From positions 1 through 64,000 of the forward strand of contig JAULBX010026829.1 in the NCBI GenBank assembly GCA_032358255.1: a stretch of DNA of 64,000 bases, read 5' to 3'. How positions within the stretch are numbered: the stretch's first letter is position 1; each line of letters starts with the position of its first letter. Source of the DNA: Heterotrichella gracilis (lineage: Eukaryota > Sar > Xanthophyceae > Tribonematales > Xanthonemataceae). Below are positions 1 through 12,200 of the stretch, in pieces. Below the pieces are notes generated by a model. The model was not told the origin of the DNA. It did no database searches and was given only the letters and a program-made list of their open reading frames with translations. The translations under genes and the position numbers were made by a program.

Positions 1-206
1 GTCAAATATTCTGCCATCGACCCCCAATCACCACCGTGTATGCTAACATATTGCATAGTTTTTCTACTCGCATTGACAGTGTTTGGCACTTTCATGATTG
101 TCAGTGTCGATGTTGTTGCAAATTTTCACACTGAAATTTAGATGGTGGATTGAGATTGCCTTTTTTGCCGTCGTCTTGATGCAGCCGTTCAGGTCTTACC
201 TTGTCA

Positions 207-2944
207 ATGACAAGTGTGTCTTATCTGGTGCAGGCTCCTGGTGCCAAGCTGGCTGTGCTGCTGTGCCGCAATGGGTACATGAAGGCGCTGGTCAGAATGA
301 TGACACCTGCAACTGTGAAGGAGATTTGCTTGCGCATGGAGAAGCTGCTGGACAAGCTACCACCTGGCACTGATATTGGTGCTCCAGGCCTTGTGGTGGC
401 GGGACTGTACCAGTAAGTAAAGACCGGTCGTAGTTAGACAGTATACAAAAACTTGACCAGCATACAAAAACTGATTAGCAGCATATACAACTTGTATATA
501 ATAGTACATAATGGCGACTTTTAGCAAGTGACGTGCAGGAAGTGTACAGTTAGTACGTGAAGCATAGAGGTACCCAATGGCAGTGTGTCATTGCAAGATC
601 TGAGAACCCAGCATGCCTATGAATTCCCACTGCATATTCCAAGCTAGAGTTGAACCACAATGTGGTTACCACATATTTTGCCGTAAAGCAACCTTCACTA
701 TACAAGGCAATACTGCGCTCTGTGGTTATGTGACTGGCACTTGCGTGCTGTACAAGTCGCCTGGATAGTGTCAAGAGGGTTCCTTGTTCTCTGCAGGACT
801 CTACTGATTGTACCCCACACGTTTCTTCTGCTGGACAAGGTGTGGAATCACATCGAGGCCATCACACGCCTCACGGCTAACCTCCCAAACTGCACAGGTG
901 CGTTACTCATCACTGCATGCATTGTACCACCTGCGTGACACAGCAAACCAAAAGATGAGTCATCCAGCATTTGCACTATCACTCACCCGTTAATGTGTCG
1001 GTGGCCGTCTGTGTAGTACTGCCATGCCCAGATCGCACAAGCAATGCACTGAATAGAATTCAATACTTCAGGTGCCATCAAGATATAGTCGCATGCCTGG
1101 CTGGGTATGGCTAATGGAATCATGGATTTTGCAGGACCTTGGCAGTTTGACATCCTTGCAGATCCAGCGCGGCCTCCAGACACAATAAACTATAATGCAT
1201 CCCTTGGAGTTCTCAGTGTGCCACTGGGTTTGGACCGGCTGGTAAGTATACAGCTGCATACCAAAATGTCAGTCACATTTGGGGATGTTCAGTGTCATCA
1301 TGAACCAGACTTGTAATTTTCGTCACCCTCCACAGTGGCAGATGGGTGCAACCAAATTATCCGTGTGGCTAAAGTGTAATTCTACCTCTGTAGGCCAGGG
1401 TGGTGCAGCAGAGGGCCCAGCATGTGATTGCAATGCGCCAGAAACCTGTACCAAGCGGAGTCCAGCTTGGGTGTGTGCGTGTGATGGAGGGAACCAAGGG
1501 GCGGGTGGCTGTGCACTTTGTGACAGGAGCAGCTGTGCTGGAGATACTGCGATTGGCAGGTACAAGGCTATTCCTGCCAGACATTGTTTGACAGTGCTGC
1601 TTTTCAGTGTGAACTTGTTTGGAACGCCAGCAGCATAGGTAGTTTCCTCTGCTAATTGGTTGCAAACAAAAGAACACAAACCCAATCCCTAATATTGCAG
1701 CAGCTAGGATAGCAGTGTCACTGAAATGGACGTGTTGCTTTTATGCAGGTATGCTGGTGGAGATTATGGAATCAGAGGGCGTCACGCATGCCTCAGAGGT
1801 AAGTCATTTCCTGTATCATATAGGAAGGTTTCATGTGAGCAGTCAGAGACCAATTTACAACTTAAAAAGATAGTATCCTTGTCCACATGCGTGCACCAGG
1901 GATTACGTGCACTATGTGCACCCCAGGGATGAATTGCAAATGGATATACTGCCATGGGAATGGGCTCATGGCACCACTCCTTCATGCAAACTCCAGGATT
2001 TTTGTCAACGCACTCATCTTGAATCTGTGAACACACGTTGAGGTTGCAAGGTTTGTCAATTGCACATTGGTTAATGTATTCTTGCAGCCTTTAACTTAGG
2101 CCAAGTGATGGACAATCAGAATTTCTCAAGTACAGTGTATGCATACCGGTATTTGGCATGTCATTTATTAGTCACTTATCAGTACCATGTATATCATATT
2201 TCCCTTTGCTTCATGATGTAGGTCGCTCGGGAACTGGCCACGCTGTTTACTGTACCCGTTGATCCCACTTTCATGGCGAAGGGCACTCACCACACACTCA
2301 TGCGTGCCACGCAAGGGGACAAATACATCGTCTCAGGCAGGACCATCACGGATTCCGACAAGGATACGCTGGATCCCCAAGTCAGACTCAAGACTCCCGG
2401 GGATGTGGCGTCTGTGCTGCAGTCGGTCTACGATGGCCTGCAGCAGGAGTGCAGGGGCAGCGCACATGCGTCTCCTGTTGAGTTGCTGTATGTGGAGTAC
2501 ACCATGGATGCAGCCCTGGGCAGGGAGGTGGACATGTACGCTCTGGTGGGCGATGCACAGCCATGGGAGGGTGCTGTGCTGGGGGATGTGATGCTGAGGG
2601 GCGCGCCTGCGCAGTGGGATGGTGGTGGTGGCCCGGGGCCCAAGGAAACCATTCCTGTGGCTGCCACCGCTGCAGCGCCTAGTGGGGACGCATCAGCAGA
2701 AGCTGCATTGACTGTAGAGGGCGATACCAAGCCGCAGGATGATGATCCTCGGGTTGATGACAGTGCGAGGAGGATAAAGGACAGGTTGTGCGCTGGGTGC
2801 GGGCGTGTGGTGGATGACAGCACCGCCATGCGCAGGTGCAAGTGTGGGGGTCCCAGGTACTGTGGGCGTGCCTGCCAAGAGGCGCACTGGCCTGCCCACA
2901 GGAGGGCATGCAGCGCGCGCAAGGGCGGCAGTTTGGCAACTTGA
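207..2944 (+). CDS. MYND zinc-finger protein (5' end uncertain)
   Basis: Exons by eye: 207 or 234-412, 797-897, 1135-1241, 1394-1559, 1749-1798, 2222-2944; phase agrees at all five junctions, and TGA ends at 2944. The last ~40 residues form a MYND finger (CAGCGRVV, then CKCGGPRYCGRAC, then HWPAHRRAC), with the Cys/His spacing that binds two zinc ions and usually contacts proline-rich partner proteins. The rest matches no family I recognise; it holds Leu-rich helical stretches, a motif DKVWNHIEAITRL and an acidic, Ala/Gly-rich linker before the finger. An ATG at 207 is in frame and would give 450 aa, but TGCAG at 229-233 could equally be a 3' splice site, so the gene may begin left of the window. 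The gene ends tail to tail with DCC1. The function is unknown beyond probable protein binding. Confidence 0.75.
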
Positions 2945-3312
2945 CAGTTTGGCAACTTCACATTAATGTTGCACGCATGCACGCTGTGAAAGGGAGTTCC
3001 CGAGAACGTTCACGGTGTTCAAGGCGCAGCCGTTGTGCTTGCGTGCTGTGTCCAGTCCCCATCTCTTGTATGCTGCAACGTTTGCGTTGTGCTTGGAAGC
3101 CTTCATGCGGTCGCCCCCCCTAGTACCGAGCGCAGTACGCCAGGGGGTCTGAAGGCCGCTCCTGCACGGCGCGCGCAAACCGCAGCAGCAGGCCCTGCAC
3201 ACTCACACCCTTCACCTGCGCATGGCAATGGAAAGCAACCCTTAGCTAGGGTCTGAGGGCTGGCGCGGCAACCAACCCCTAATCAGGGTGAAAACAAGAA
3301 TGATGCAAACCC
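2945..3312. other. Spacer between convergent 3' ends
   Basis: Separates the MYND gene (+) from DCC1 (-). No gene seen. Its right part carries two copies of a palindromic motif built on CCCTTAGCTAGGGT, and a third straddles the DCC1 stop codon. Confidence 0.6.
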
Positions 3313-3362
3313 TTAGCTAGGGTATGCGCACACGGATGCAAGGAAGCCCTTGGCTAGGGTTG
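3237..3362. repeat. Four palindromic CCCTTAGCTAGGGT-type motifs
   Basis: Near-identical palindromes lie at about 3237-3252, 3270-3290 (diverged, CCCCTAATCAGGG), 3308-3323 and 3343-3362. Each joins a CCCT half to an AGGG half, like two telomere-type units head to head, and could fold as a short hairpin. The DCC1 stop codon lies inside the third copy and its last ~20 codons run through the fourth. Confidence 0.6.
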
Positions 3363-6300
3363 GAAGCCACGTTGTCCATGCTGTGTAAGTTCTGCAGTGC
3401 GCCGGGACTGTAGGGATTTTGCTTACCTGAAGACCCTCCAAGTAGGGCTCCAGGTCCCCCCATTGCCATCGAGGCCGCCGCCTGAACAGCGCCTCAAAGC
3501 GCGCAGCTGGGTCAGGGGGGAGGGAGGAGGCGGGGAAGTAGCAGATTTGGAGGCCGGCGTCGTCCCCGCCGCCGGCCGGGGTTTCTTGTATGGCCACCCC
3601 CCGCAGCATGTCGGGAGTGCAGGTGAAGGCCTGTAGTGCGGGGTTTTGGTGGCGGGTGGTTGAAAGCGGGGTGTTATCCCGTGGGGCGTGCTTTCTTTGA
3701 GACAACTTGAAAACATGCAGCAACCATGAAAATACCGAGAGCAGAAAACCCCACCCAAAACCCTGCCAGGCGTCTGATTCTGGTCCCCTCCCAATGCTGC
3801 GCACCTCCGGCACCATCTCCGTCCACTGCTCCATGAACTCCTGCGCCTGCCAGGTGGCGCAGCGCTGCAGCAGCTTGAGCGCAAAGTGTACACACACCTG
3901 TGCCACACGCCACATGGCACCCATGTCACATGCCTCGTGAGCTGGCCACATGGGCTGTTTCACCTCGCACACCGCACCCCACACGGCACCTGGCAGTGCA
4001 CATGTGCTGTGTGTATTGGCGTGGTGCGCTGTCACTGCACTGCTGAAGGGACGCAGGCCTGTTTATAGTTTGATGCACATGCAGCGCTGGAGCAGCTTGA
4101 GAGCAACGTGCACGCGCACATGACACGCATGTGATGTGTCACGTGCACTGCGGGCTGAGATGTGCATACAGTACCCTCCACCGTCACCCACACACCATGC
4201 TGACTCATGGACCAAGGGGTGTGAGATACCTGTTTATGACTGCCCCTTGCATGGACTGCTCGGCACATGCACGTCCACTGCATCACATGGGTTGGGGGGC
4301 TGCATCTCATGACCCTACCATGCCCCCCAACTAAACCCTACACCAAACCCCGAGCACGCCCATCAACCTCCCGAACACCCACCTTACTGGCAAGGAGGGT
4401 CCATACCCCACTTCCCGCCGAGCCACCAGGCGCCGCCTCCCCATACACGCGCAGGCAGTGGCGCACCAGCTGGGGGGGGTAGCCATCGCCCCCCACCTCG
4501 CGCACCACCTCCGCCTCCTGCAGCGCCCCCACCCCCCACCCGTGCTGGGTGCAGCTCAGCAGCACCACCTCAAGGAGGGACCCTGCAGGAGAAATGGGGG
4601 GGGATTTAGGAGAATGTGGGGCCCACAGTTGGACATGTAAGTATGATTACACGCAGTACACCTCCATAATGAACTGGCCGTGCCATCCTTTCTTTCAACC
4701 AAGTCAACTTTCCTGAATCATGAAAAAATTCAACTGACCAGGCACACGGCCCCCCTATCCCCCCCCTTGTTGCTGATGTGAAAGGCTGCATTTGAAAACC
4801 CTACCTAGGTATTCCAGGTCCACAGAGCGCCAGTACCCATCCAACTCCAGTGCCTGGCGGTCCGACAGCGCCTGGAGGATCTCGGCGGGGCTGGCCTGCG
4901 AGCAGGTGGGGGAAACGGCGATTTAGGGTTGATCCTAAACCCTACCCAAGGTGACGACTTCACGCCTGCCTAGTACCATGCAAAGATGGCTGCACAGCAC
5001 AAAATGGCCTCTTGCTTATATCCCATTCAGCAGGCCCTCCCACATGTACAGCCCCCCGGTGCTGCTCTCAAAACCCTACTAGGGTGTCCCTTTAACCCTA
5101 CTGGGGTGTCCGTCCACCCCTCCCACTTGCCTGCACCCTATCCAGCAGGTCCTCCCACGTGTACATCCCCGCTGTGTTCCTCCACCCCTCATCCATTGGG
5201 TCATCATCATCATCGTCAGGGGCGCCATAGGGCCGTTCCTGCACACATGAAGAAATACCCAGATTTAAGGCCGGTGGGAGATACCAGCTAGGTAGTTTGA
5301 TATGGGATTTGGGTTATGGCATTGTCCGGATAGGATGTTTTGGGGCGGATTGAGTCAAGACTCAGAATGGCCACCCACAGCAGCAACATCCAAAACATGC
5401 ATTCTGATTAAAATGCGACACCAGCATTGCCAGCCTTGTGTTTGGGGTCTAGAGTTCAAAGGTTAGGGCTCATATTTCAGGAATTAAAATGCAGATTGGG
5501 GAGTGAGTGGCCCACCTGTAGCATTTGGTCCAGCATGGCAAGCCTGGGTGTTGTGTGCACCGCCTCCAGGTGGCTCACAGCAGTGGCGCAAACCACAAGC
5601 GCTGGCTGCTGGTCTGCAACCTTGTTCTGCACACAGGAAACACACGCACCATGGCCGTCAGGTCATGTGCATCGCATTTGGAGTAGTGGAATGGGGACGA
5701 GGGGGATCGGACAGAAGGGTCTAGGGTCATTGGGTTTGGGACTGGTGTGGCAGCGGATTGCGGAGGAGACTGTGGAGGTGGCGGCAGTTCATATTGCGTA
5801 CTCGAGATCCATGCACTCCAATGGGTGTACACGAGATGGCTGGAAGGCAACAGCTTGCACAGGACAGGTGAGGCTTTATGGCCACGGCATGCATAACTGT
5901 AACTATACATGTAAGAAATGGGTGTCAGTGTGACCGTATCTGGCAACTGCGAGCGCATGAGTATCGTTTGGGTGCTGCAAGTGCGTCACCTGTTTGACCT
6001 GTGTGAGCAGGCCCGCCTCGTGTCCTCGCTGGGGCTCGGGTATGGGGGAAGGCGCTGCGCCAGGGGGAGCACACACACATTTAGGTTAATCAAGCGGGGG
6101 GGTATCTTGCATTTGCGGCTGTGAAGTGCGGTACAGGTGGCCAGTACTTGGCAGCGGCTTGTGAAGGATAGGGGTGCAACGTGTGCGCCGACTGCTGGTG
6201 GGTGCACAACCCCAGATTCACACATGGGACTGCAAACAGTGACTACACCGTGTGTTGCACTGCCTCAACCACCATGTACCATGATCGAGCACTTGCGGGC

Positions 6301-7102
6301 CATGGCCACTGTGATATGGTTGCGTTGCCTCAAGTTAACCAAGGTCCTTACCAGTGAGGGGCACATCTGCACACTCTGTGGCTTGGTCCTCTGCCTGTGG
6401 GGTGTTGCAGCAGTTGCACGTGTTCAGTCCACATATTTATATTCGGGGAAGGGTTTAGGGTTTAAAGTGTAGGGTGTAGCGCGTGCGCATGGGAGTGTGC
6501 CCATTAGTGCGCATGGAAGTGTGTTCGAGCAGGTGATGGCGGCAGAGACCAGGTTATCAGATTGTCGGAGGGTAGGTGGAGTACGAGGGTGGCGTTGTGA
6601 GGCTGGGGCGCACCTGGCCTGGGGCGATCAGCAGCAGCGTGTTTGTTGTTTCCACCAGCTTGAGGGCATAGGTGCTTGTGGCGGTGCACAGCACGGCCTC
6701 ATCTTGTGGGCTGCCCTTCATGCAGATCCTACACAGGAAAATGTGCAACTGTTGGTGACCTAAGAGGACTTTATATAACCACAATGTGGTGTGCTTGTTC
6801 GACCCGCGGTGAATCTCTCTCCCACAACCTTGTCATGTGTTGGGGAGGCAGTGCAACCCAGTGTTGATTCCAGCACGCCCACTTGGGTACATCTCGTTCA
6901 CCGCTGCAGTTTCGGTTGTTGGACCAACACGTTGGGGGTTTTATAGTGGTGGGGTGCGAAAACAGTCTGCAACGCACCCGTCTTGGAGCATCTCGTTCAG
7001 CATGGCTTCGTCCACCTCAAGCAGGCGCAGGTCCTTCCTCACATCCGCTCCCATGCGCAGCCGCTGGGGCTGGCTGCTCCGTATGGGTGACACGCACGCC
7101 AT
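3313..7102 (-). CDS. DSCC1: Sister chromatid cohesion protein DCC1
   Basis: DCC1 subunit of the CTF18-RFC clamp loader, which acts with PCNA at replication forks to establish cohesion. Exons (minus strand): 6978-7102, 6614-6728, 5516-5626, 5131-5238, 4805-4895, 4383-4582, 3805-3897, 3313-3630; about 386 aa, against 393 in human. Family signatures in order: LRLLEVDEAML, DEAVLCTATSTYALK, TTPRLAMLDQML, MYTWEDLLDRVQ, ALELDGYWRSVDLEYL, GYPPQLVRHCLRVYG, VCVHFALKLL, FMEQWTEMVPE, RFEALFRRRPRWQW. Intron 4 has a GC donor (CAG|GCAAGT). A short extra exon ending at about 5997 (GLLTQVKQ, phase 0) is possible between exons 2 and 3. The last ~37 residues after PYLEGLQ are poorly conserved and run into palindromic repeats, so the true C-terminus is less sure. 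An in-frame ATG also exists at 7174. Introns carry echoes of exons 1, 4 and 7. Confidence 0.85.
4083..4113 (-). repeat. Echo of DCC1 exon 7 edge
   Basis: Lies in intron 6. It resembles 3860-3903, the start of exon 7 with its acceptor, sharing GCAGCGCTG and CAGCAGCTTGAG-type blocks. It is diverged and non-coding. Confidence 0.55.
5021..5066 (-). repeat. Echo of DCC1 exon 4 end
   Basis: Lies in intron 4. It resembles 5138-5185 (CAGCAGGYCCTCCCACRTGTACA). Between echo and exon lie two CCCTACTRGGGTGTCC units of telomere-like type. Confidence 0.65.
6872..6905 (-). repeat. Echo of DCC1 exon 1 end
   Basis: Lies in intron 1. It resembles 6971-7003, the last bases of exon 1 with its donor (CATCTCGTTCA shared, then an ACGCACCC-like block). 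Confidence 0.5.
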
Positions 7103-9162
7103 GGTGAACCCACCCTCGATATTGCAACCTTTACATCGCAAGATGAGGGGCAACTTAGTCACACCCACCAGCACATAAAGCAGACAGAGGCGAAGGCTAT
7201 CGTTGCCACGCTATTGGATTGTGGTATGACGAGACACACCCGGTCCTTACACTCGAAACGGCTGTCTTGGGTACGCTTGCGCTATATGCATGCATGTGCG
7301 ATTTCACAGGGTCACATTGTCACTCTGTTCACAGAAAGACCCACGTGTCAAGCGGTAGTTTGTACGCACGAGGGAAAGTTGGCAAAGCAATAAAGAGTTG
7401 CTGAGGTGGTTGAACTGCACTTTCAAACGCAGGATCCTAACGTTCAAACGTAGGGTAAGAGCGCCAGGGGAGGAAATAAAAATTCATGCATGTTTCGCAA
7501 ACACCTTAAGGTGCAATTACAAGCGTCTTCGTCCACCCATATTATTGTTCCATATTTCGTTCTCAATGGTTGCAGGATGTGGCACCCGTGCAAGGCTGAT
7601 GTACACGCTTTGCCTGCAGCATGTCACCCACACCCCGTGAGGTGCCTTCGCCCTGGCAAGTGGGTTAGCTGTGCACACTGGGTGCTTGCGACCCAACTGC
7701 CTTGCAGGTGTATCCCTCTAAACCCTTTGAGAGACTGGCATCCCCCAAAGCCCACCCTCAGTGCCGAAGCTGAATCAACAACCATGAGCCCATCAGCCCA
7801 TCAACCGGTTGTTGGGTTAGCATCCAGGGCCATCAGCTAGCACATATGCAACTCTTGTGATTGGCACTTCAACCTGAGGTTTACAGCTGTCACAATGTGG
7901 ACGCAGGGTGGCCGTTCCTAGCGGCATTCACCCACGCCAATGCTAAGGGAGGTGTATGACAGGGACTTGCAACTGAAGGCAAAAACTTGACCAATGCACA
8001 CTCATGCATCAACGACCCACTGTGGCGGGGTGCAGCTGTCTGGCAATCCTAAGAAAAAACCTCACAAAAAATAAACCTAACCAAACCAAACACACGTCAA
8101 AGGGCTCTGCTATTTCCTAAACCCTAAGAATACCCTAACAAAATTCTCTGCCTCGAGGCTGCAGGGGCACATACGTGCACGCCACCCCAGGATCGCAGTA
8201 ACACACATAGAAAATACGGTAGGTGACTCGTGCACATCTCAGTCATGGCGCGTCAGTCCCAAAACCAGCACATAATGTAGCTGCTGCCCTAAACCCTAAA
8301 CCCCTAAACAGTAGACGAGGCCTCAGGGCGAGGACACAAGGCTCCACATCAACTCCTGAGGGCCAAATCAAAATGGTCCACGGGAGCCAGCGCGGCCACG
8401 CCACCCCTGCTGCCCTGCACCTGCCGCAAAACCCTAATCCTAAGCCTAAACCGTAAACAGCTGCGAGATCGGAAAACCCTGCCCGACTGCCACACCTCCC
8501 CCTCCCCACGCCCCACCACGCTGCTTTGCGTGGCAGATTGCGGCAGAGGAGGTGGGTGATGGTGGGTGGTGGACATAGCCGTCTCCAGCTGCAAAACCGT
8601 AAAACCCTAAATCCTAATAATACAGACAGCTGTGAAGTCCCGATATCCCGCCCGCCCTCTGCCGCCCATTCCCCCACCCATCCCAGCAAGCGCATAGCAG
8701 CCAACCCGCCCCCACACCTGGCCCCACCCCCCACCTAAGCCAACGACTGCTTTGCGGACCGAAAATGGGGCCAAGGGTGATGGGTGGTGGTGCAGCATGG
8801 TGGGTGCGGGCACGCCACAGCTGCTTTGCTGGACAGAAGCGGCGGAGCGGGTGATGGGTGGTGGCGGTCGGTGGTGAGGTGGCATCAAGTCACAAGCTGG
8901 CACACTGCCACCAGCATGCCCCTGACAACTGGCTCCCAAAGTGGGGATGCGGGTGACAGGTGGTGGGTGAGATCAAATTAAGTCACAGCTGGCACGTTGC
9001 CCCAAGCTTGCCCCTCACCGCTGGCTCCAGCCGTGGGGATGCGGGTGATGCGTGGTGGGTGAGGCGGGCTCGAGTCACAGCTAGCACATCGCCACCACTT
9101 TGCCCCTCACCGCCGGCTCCAGAAGTGGGGACGCGGGCGATAGGTGGTGAGGTGGGACCAAT
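7103..9162. other. Spacer between DCC1 5' end and transportin 3' end
   Basis: About 2 kb with no convincing gene. It holds scattered CCCTAAA units (around 8107, 8287-8310, 8430-8455, 8604), several related blocks of type CTGCTTTGCGGA...GGTGATGGGTGGTGG (about 8520-8880), and then the tandem array that runs into the transportin stop codon. The left part presumably contains the DCC1 promoter; no clear motif was seen. Confidence 0.5.
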
Positions 9163-9210
9163 TCACAGCTGGCACATTGCCACCAGCTTGCCCCTCACCG
9201 CTGGCTCCAG
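8890..9210 (-). repeat. Four tandem ~91-bp copies ending in the transportin stop
   Basis: Copies begin near 8890, 8981, 9075 and 9163. Each carries CACAGCTGGCAC, GCTTGCCCCTCACCG, CTGGCTCCAG and a GGGGATGCGGGTGA tract. The last copy is the genuine 3' end of the coding sequence (RGKLVAMCQL plus stop); the others are 3'-flanking copies that drifted. The array sits where the 3' UTR should be. Confidence 0.75.
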
Positions 9211-12200
9211 CTGCGCCAGCGCCCCCTCCCACTGCCCCACCGCAGCCAGCTGTTGCTTGTACATGGCCATGAGGGCCGCCAGCTCCTGGCGCAGCGCCTC
9301 GTCGTCTATGTGGCGCCAGGAGGTGAGGGCGGTGCACAGGGAAGAGAAGGAGGTGAGGGCGGCCTGCAGAAAAGTGGGTGAATGAGGGAGGATGCGGGGG
9401 TGAATGGGTGAATGAGGGGGTGAATGGCGGGGGATTGGTAGGGTTTTTGTGGTGGGGTGTGTGTGGGGTTGATTGCCACCAAACTGCATGCTTGAGTGAG
9501 CGTAGAGGGGATAAAGGTGTGTGTGAAACACCACCCCTCAACGCCAGCCCATGCCACCTTTTCCTTATTATTGTATTTTTGAGAAATATTAAAAATTTAA
9601 CTTGAATACTTCAATTACATCCTGCCACCCACCTCTGGGTTGGCCCTCAGCAGCGCGCACAGCCCCAGGAAGGCCTGCTCCTTCTCCACGTCGTCCCTGA
9701 TGGTGCGCAGCACCGCGCACCAGGGCCCCAAAAAGTGCTGCACGTGCGGCGCGATGGGGTCTGGGCACACCATGGCCATGCGCCCTAGGGTAATGGCTGC
9801 GTTTTCTATGATGGACCGGGGCATGCCGCCGGTGGGTACGCACAGGATGGCCACGAGGCGCTCCGCCAGAGGGGAGACGTAGGGGGACATGTCGGCGGGG
9901 GGGAGTTGCACGCACAGCTCGCCTGCGGGTGGAGGGGGTGGGTGGTGTGGGGGTGGGGAGGGGGGGGGGGGGTGCGCTGGTCTAGGTGTGGGTACAGCTG
10001 ACAACCTGTAGCTAACACCCGTCACTCTACATGCTTCACCCCCGACACCATACAAGCTACACCTGTCCTCGGCCCCTGCCATGCAGCGGCTCTCCACCCT
10101 CAACAATCAACCCTTTAAACCCAAACCCTGCCCACCACCAGGTGAGAATATCTGCTTGCTGATGCTGCCCCACACCCCACCCTCAACCACCCCACACACC
10201 CAACATTTCACCACAACCACGCCCTCCCCCCCCCCCCACCCACCCCCCCACACCACCCACCTATCGACCAGCATGCGTTGTTTGCCGCCGCCATGCTGTC
10301 CGCCACCAGCGCCGCTGGCTCCAGGCTGTGCACCACCAGCTGCACCAGATGGGGTAGCAGGGGGGCCAGGTGGGAGGCGCACACACGCGCAAGGTCGCCC
10401 ACCAGGGCAAAGGCGCTCTGGCGCACGTCGGGGGAGGGGTCCTGCGGTGGTGGTGATGGGTGGGTGTGGAAAAGAGACCAAATATAGAGCTGAAATTTGC
10501 GAAGGGAACCAGCATGGTGTGACCGAGAAAGCAAAAATATCCCTCTTCAGATGCTTCCAGTCCTTTCACACACAACATATTTTTCACCTTGCAGCAGCAG
10601 CTATCAGATGCAAATTAGCTATCGGCAGCTGTTCTACACATGATTAAAACGGAGCACAATAGCAGATCTTCTAAAAGCTTCCATTGTTTGCCTTCCCACC
10701 TTGCAGCACTGCAGCAGCAGCTCCCGAATGGCTGTCCCCGCCACCAGCGGCTCCACACTCGCCCTCAGCCCCTCAGCCAGGCCACTGACCAGGTCAAGGC
10801 TACTGATGATGAACTCGGCCTCAGGCTCCTGCGCCACAGGTGGGTGAATGCAACGAACATCACATACTGATATAGATACGTGCCTCGCCGCAGGTACAGG
10901 GCGCTGGTTGGGAGCACCTGCCCAGGAGGCCCAGTCATACCCTCTGTAAAAGATTCCGCACATGCCTGCAGCTTTATGTGCGAGTCAGCTTCAACCCAGG
11001 CGTGTCTGAGAAAGGGGAAATAGGAAAACCCTAAACCCTACCTGCTCCACGTGGTGCCCCGCCTCCAGGGCTGCCTGCGCCCCCAGGTGGGTGGTGATGA
11101 TGCGCAGGCAGCGGTCAAAGACAGGGGGGGCGTACTCCTCAAACGCGGGCCCCAGGGCCTGGGCGATGGATGTGAGGCACTCCAGCAGGGGGAGCAGCTC
11201 TGTGGGGGGGGCAATTGGGGGGTAAGGGAAGTGGCATGAGGATGAGGGGAGGGGGAGGGAGGCCCATGCATGATGGGTGTGAGGCACTCCAGCAGCAGGA
11301 GCAGCTCTGTGGGGGGGGGCGGTTGGGGGGGTGAGGAGGGGGGAGGGGGACACGTACATGGTGGTGTGTAAGGGGGGTGGGTGAGGAGGATGGGGAGGGA
11401 GGCGCATGCGTGATGGGGGTGGGAGGGTGCAGATGGTGGTGGCATGAACAGATTGCACCCTGGAGGTCCTTCCTACTAGACAGCCCAACCTAACTAGTAC
11501 ATCCAAGGTCCACTAGCGAGTTCCACTTGTGCACCAGCACGGCCAGGAACACTTTACAACATACACCTGATTTCAAAACCCCAAACCTTACACATAGAAC
11601 CCTACCCTTGTCGCTGTCCCCCAGCTGGTTCCACTTGTGCACCAGCGCGGGCATGAACACGCCCCTCAGCTGCGGCTGCGCCAGCCCATCCCCCACCACA
11701 TCTGCCAGCGTGCTCAGCGCGTCGTACAGCATGCGCAGGGAGCGGCGACCATAGCTGTGGAAGCCCTGTGCAGGGGGTGATGATGTGCATAAATCTATAT
11801 GTGCCGTTCAAGCGTAAGGATACTGTGCCGCCTTGGTAAAACGCTGCTATATTCAAAACAGAGTAGATATTTTTCTGTTGCAATTCCACTTTGTGTAAAT
11901 CAAGACTGCCAGCGTGCTCAGCGCGTCGTACAGCATGCGCAGGGAGCGGCGACCGTAGCTGCGGAAGCCCTGGGCAAGGGTGATGCGGGGCTGTTGGAAG
12001 GGTGATGCGGCAATGTTGGGGAACCCTTGCGCAAGAGTAATGTGGCGCGTGTGTACTGGGAAGGACAGAGGCTGTGAAAAAGCATTCACTACAGACTATT
12101 ATAGAAGGGGATTCAGCTACTTCATTTTCTGCGTATTTACTATGCTTAACCAGACAGCGGATTCAAACACCTGAGAATGAGGTGATTTACCTCCAGACAG

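Noticed and set aside
11905-11972. True exon 5 of transportin
   Set aside because: The frame leaves the family after STLA; the copy at 11606-11765 continues correctly to GDSDK and keeps phase with exon 6.
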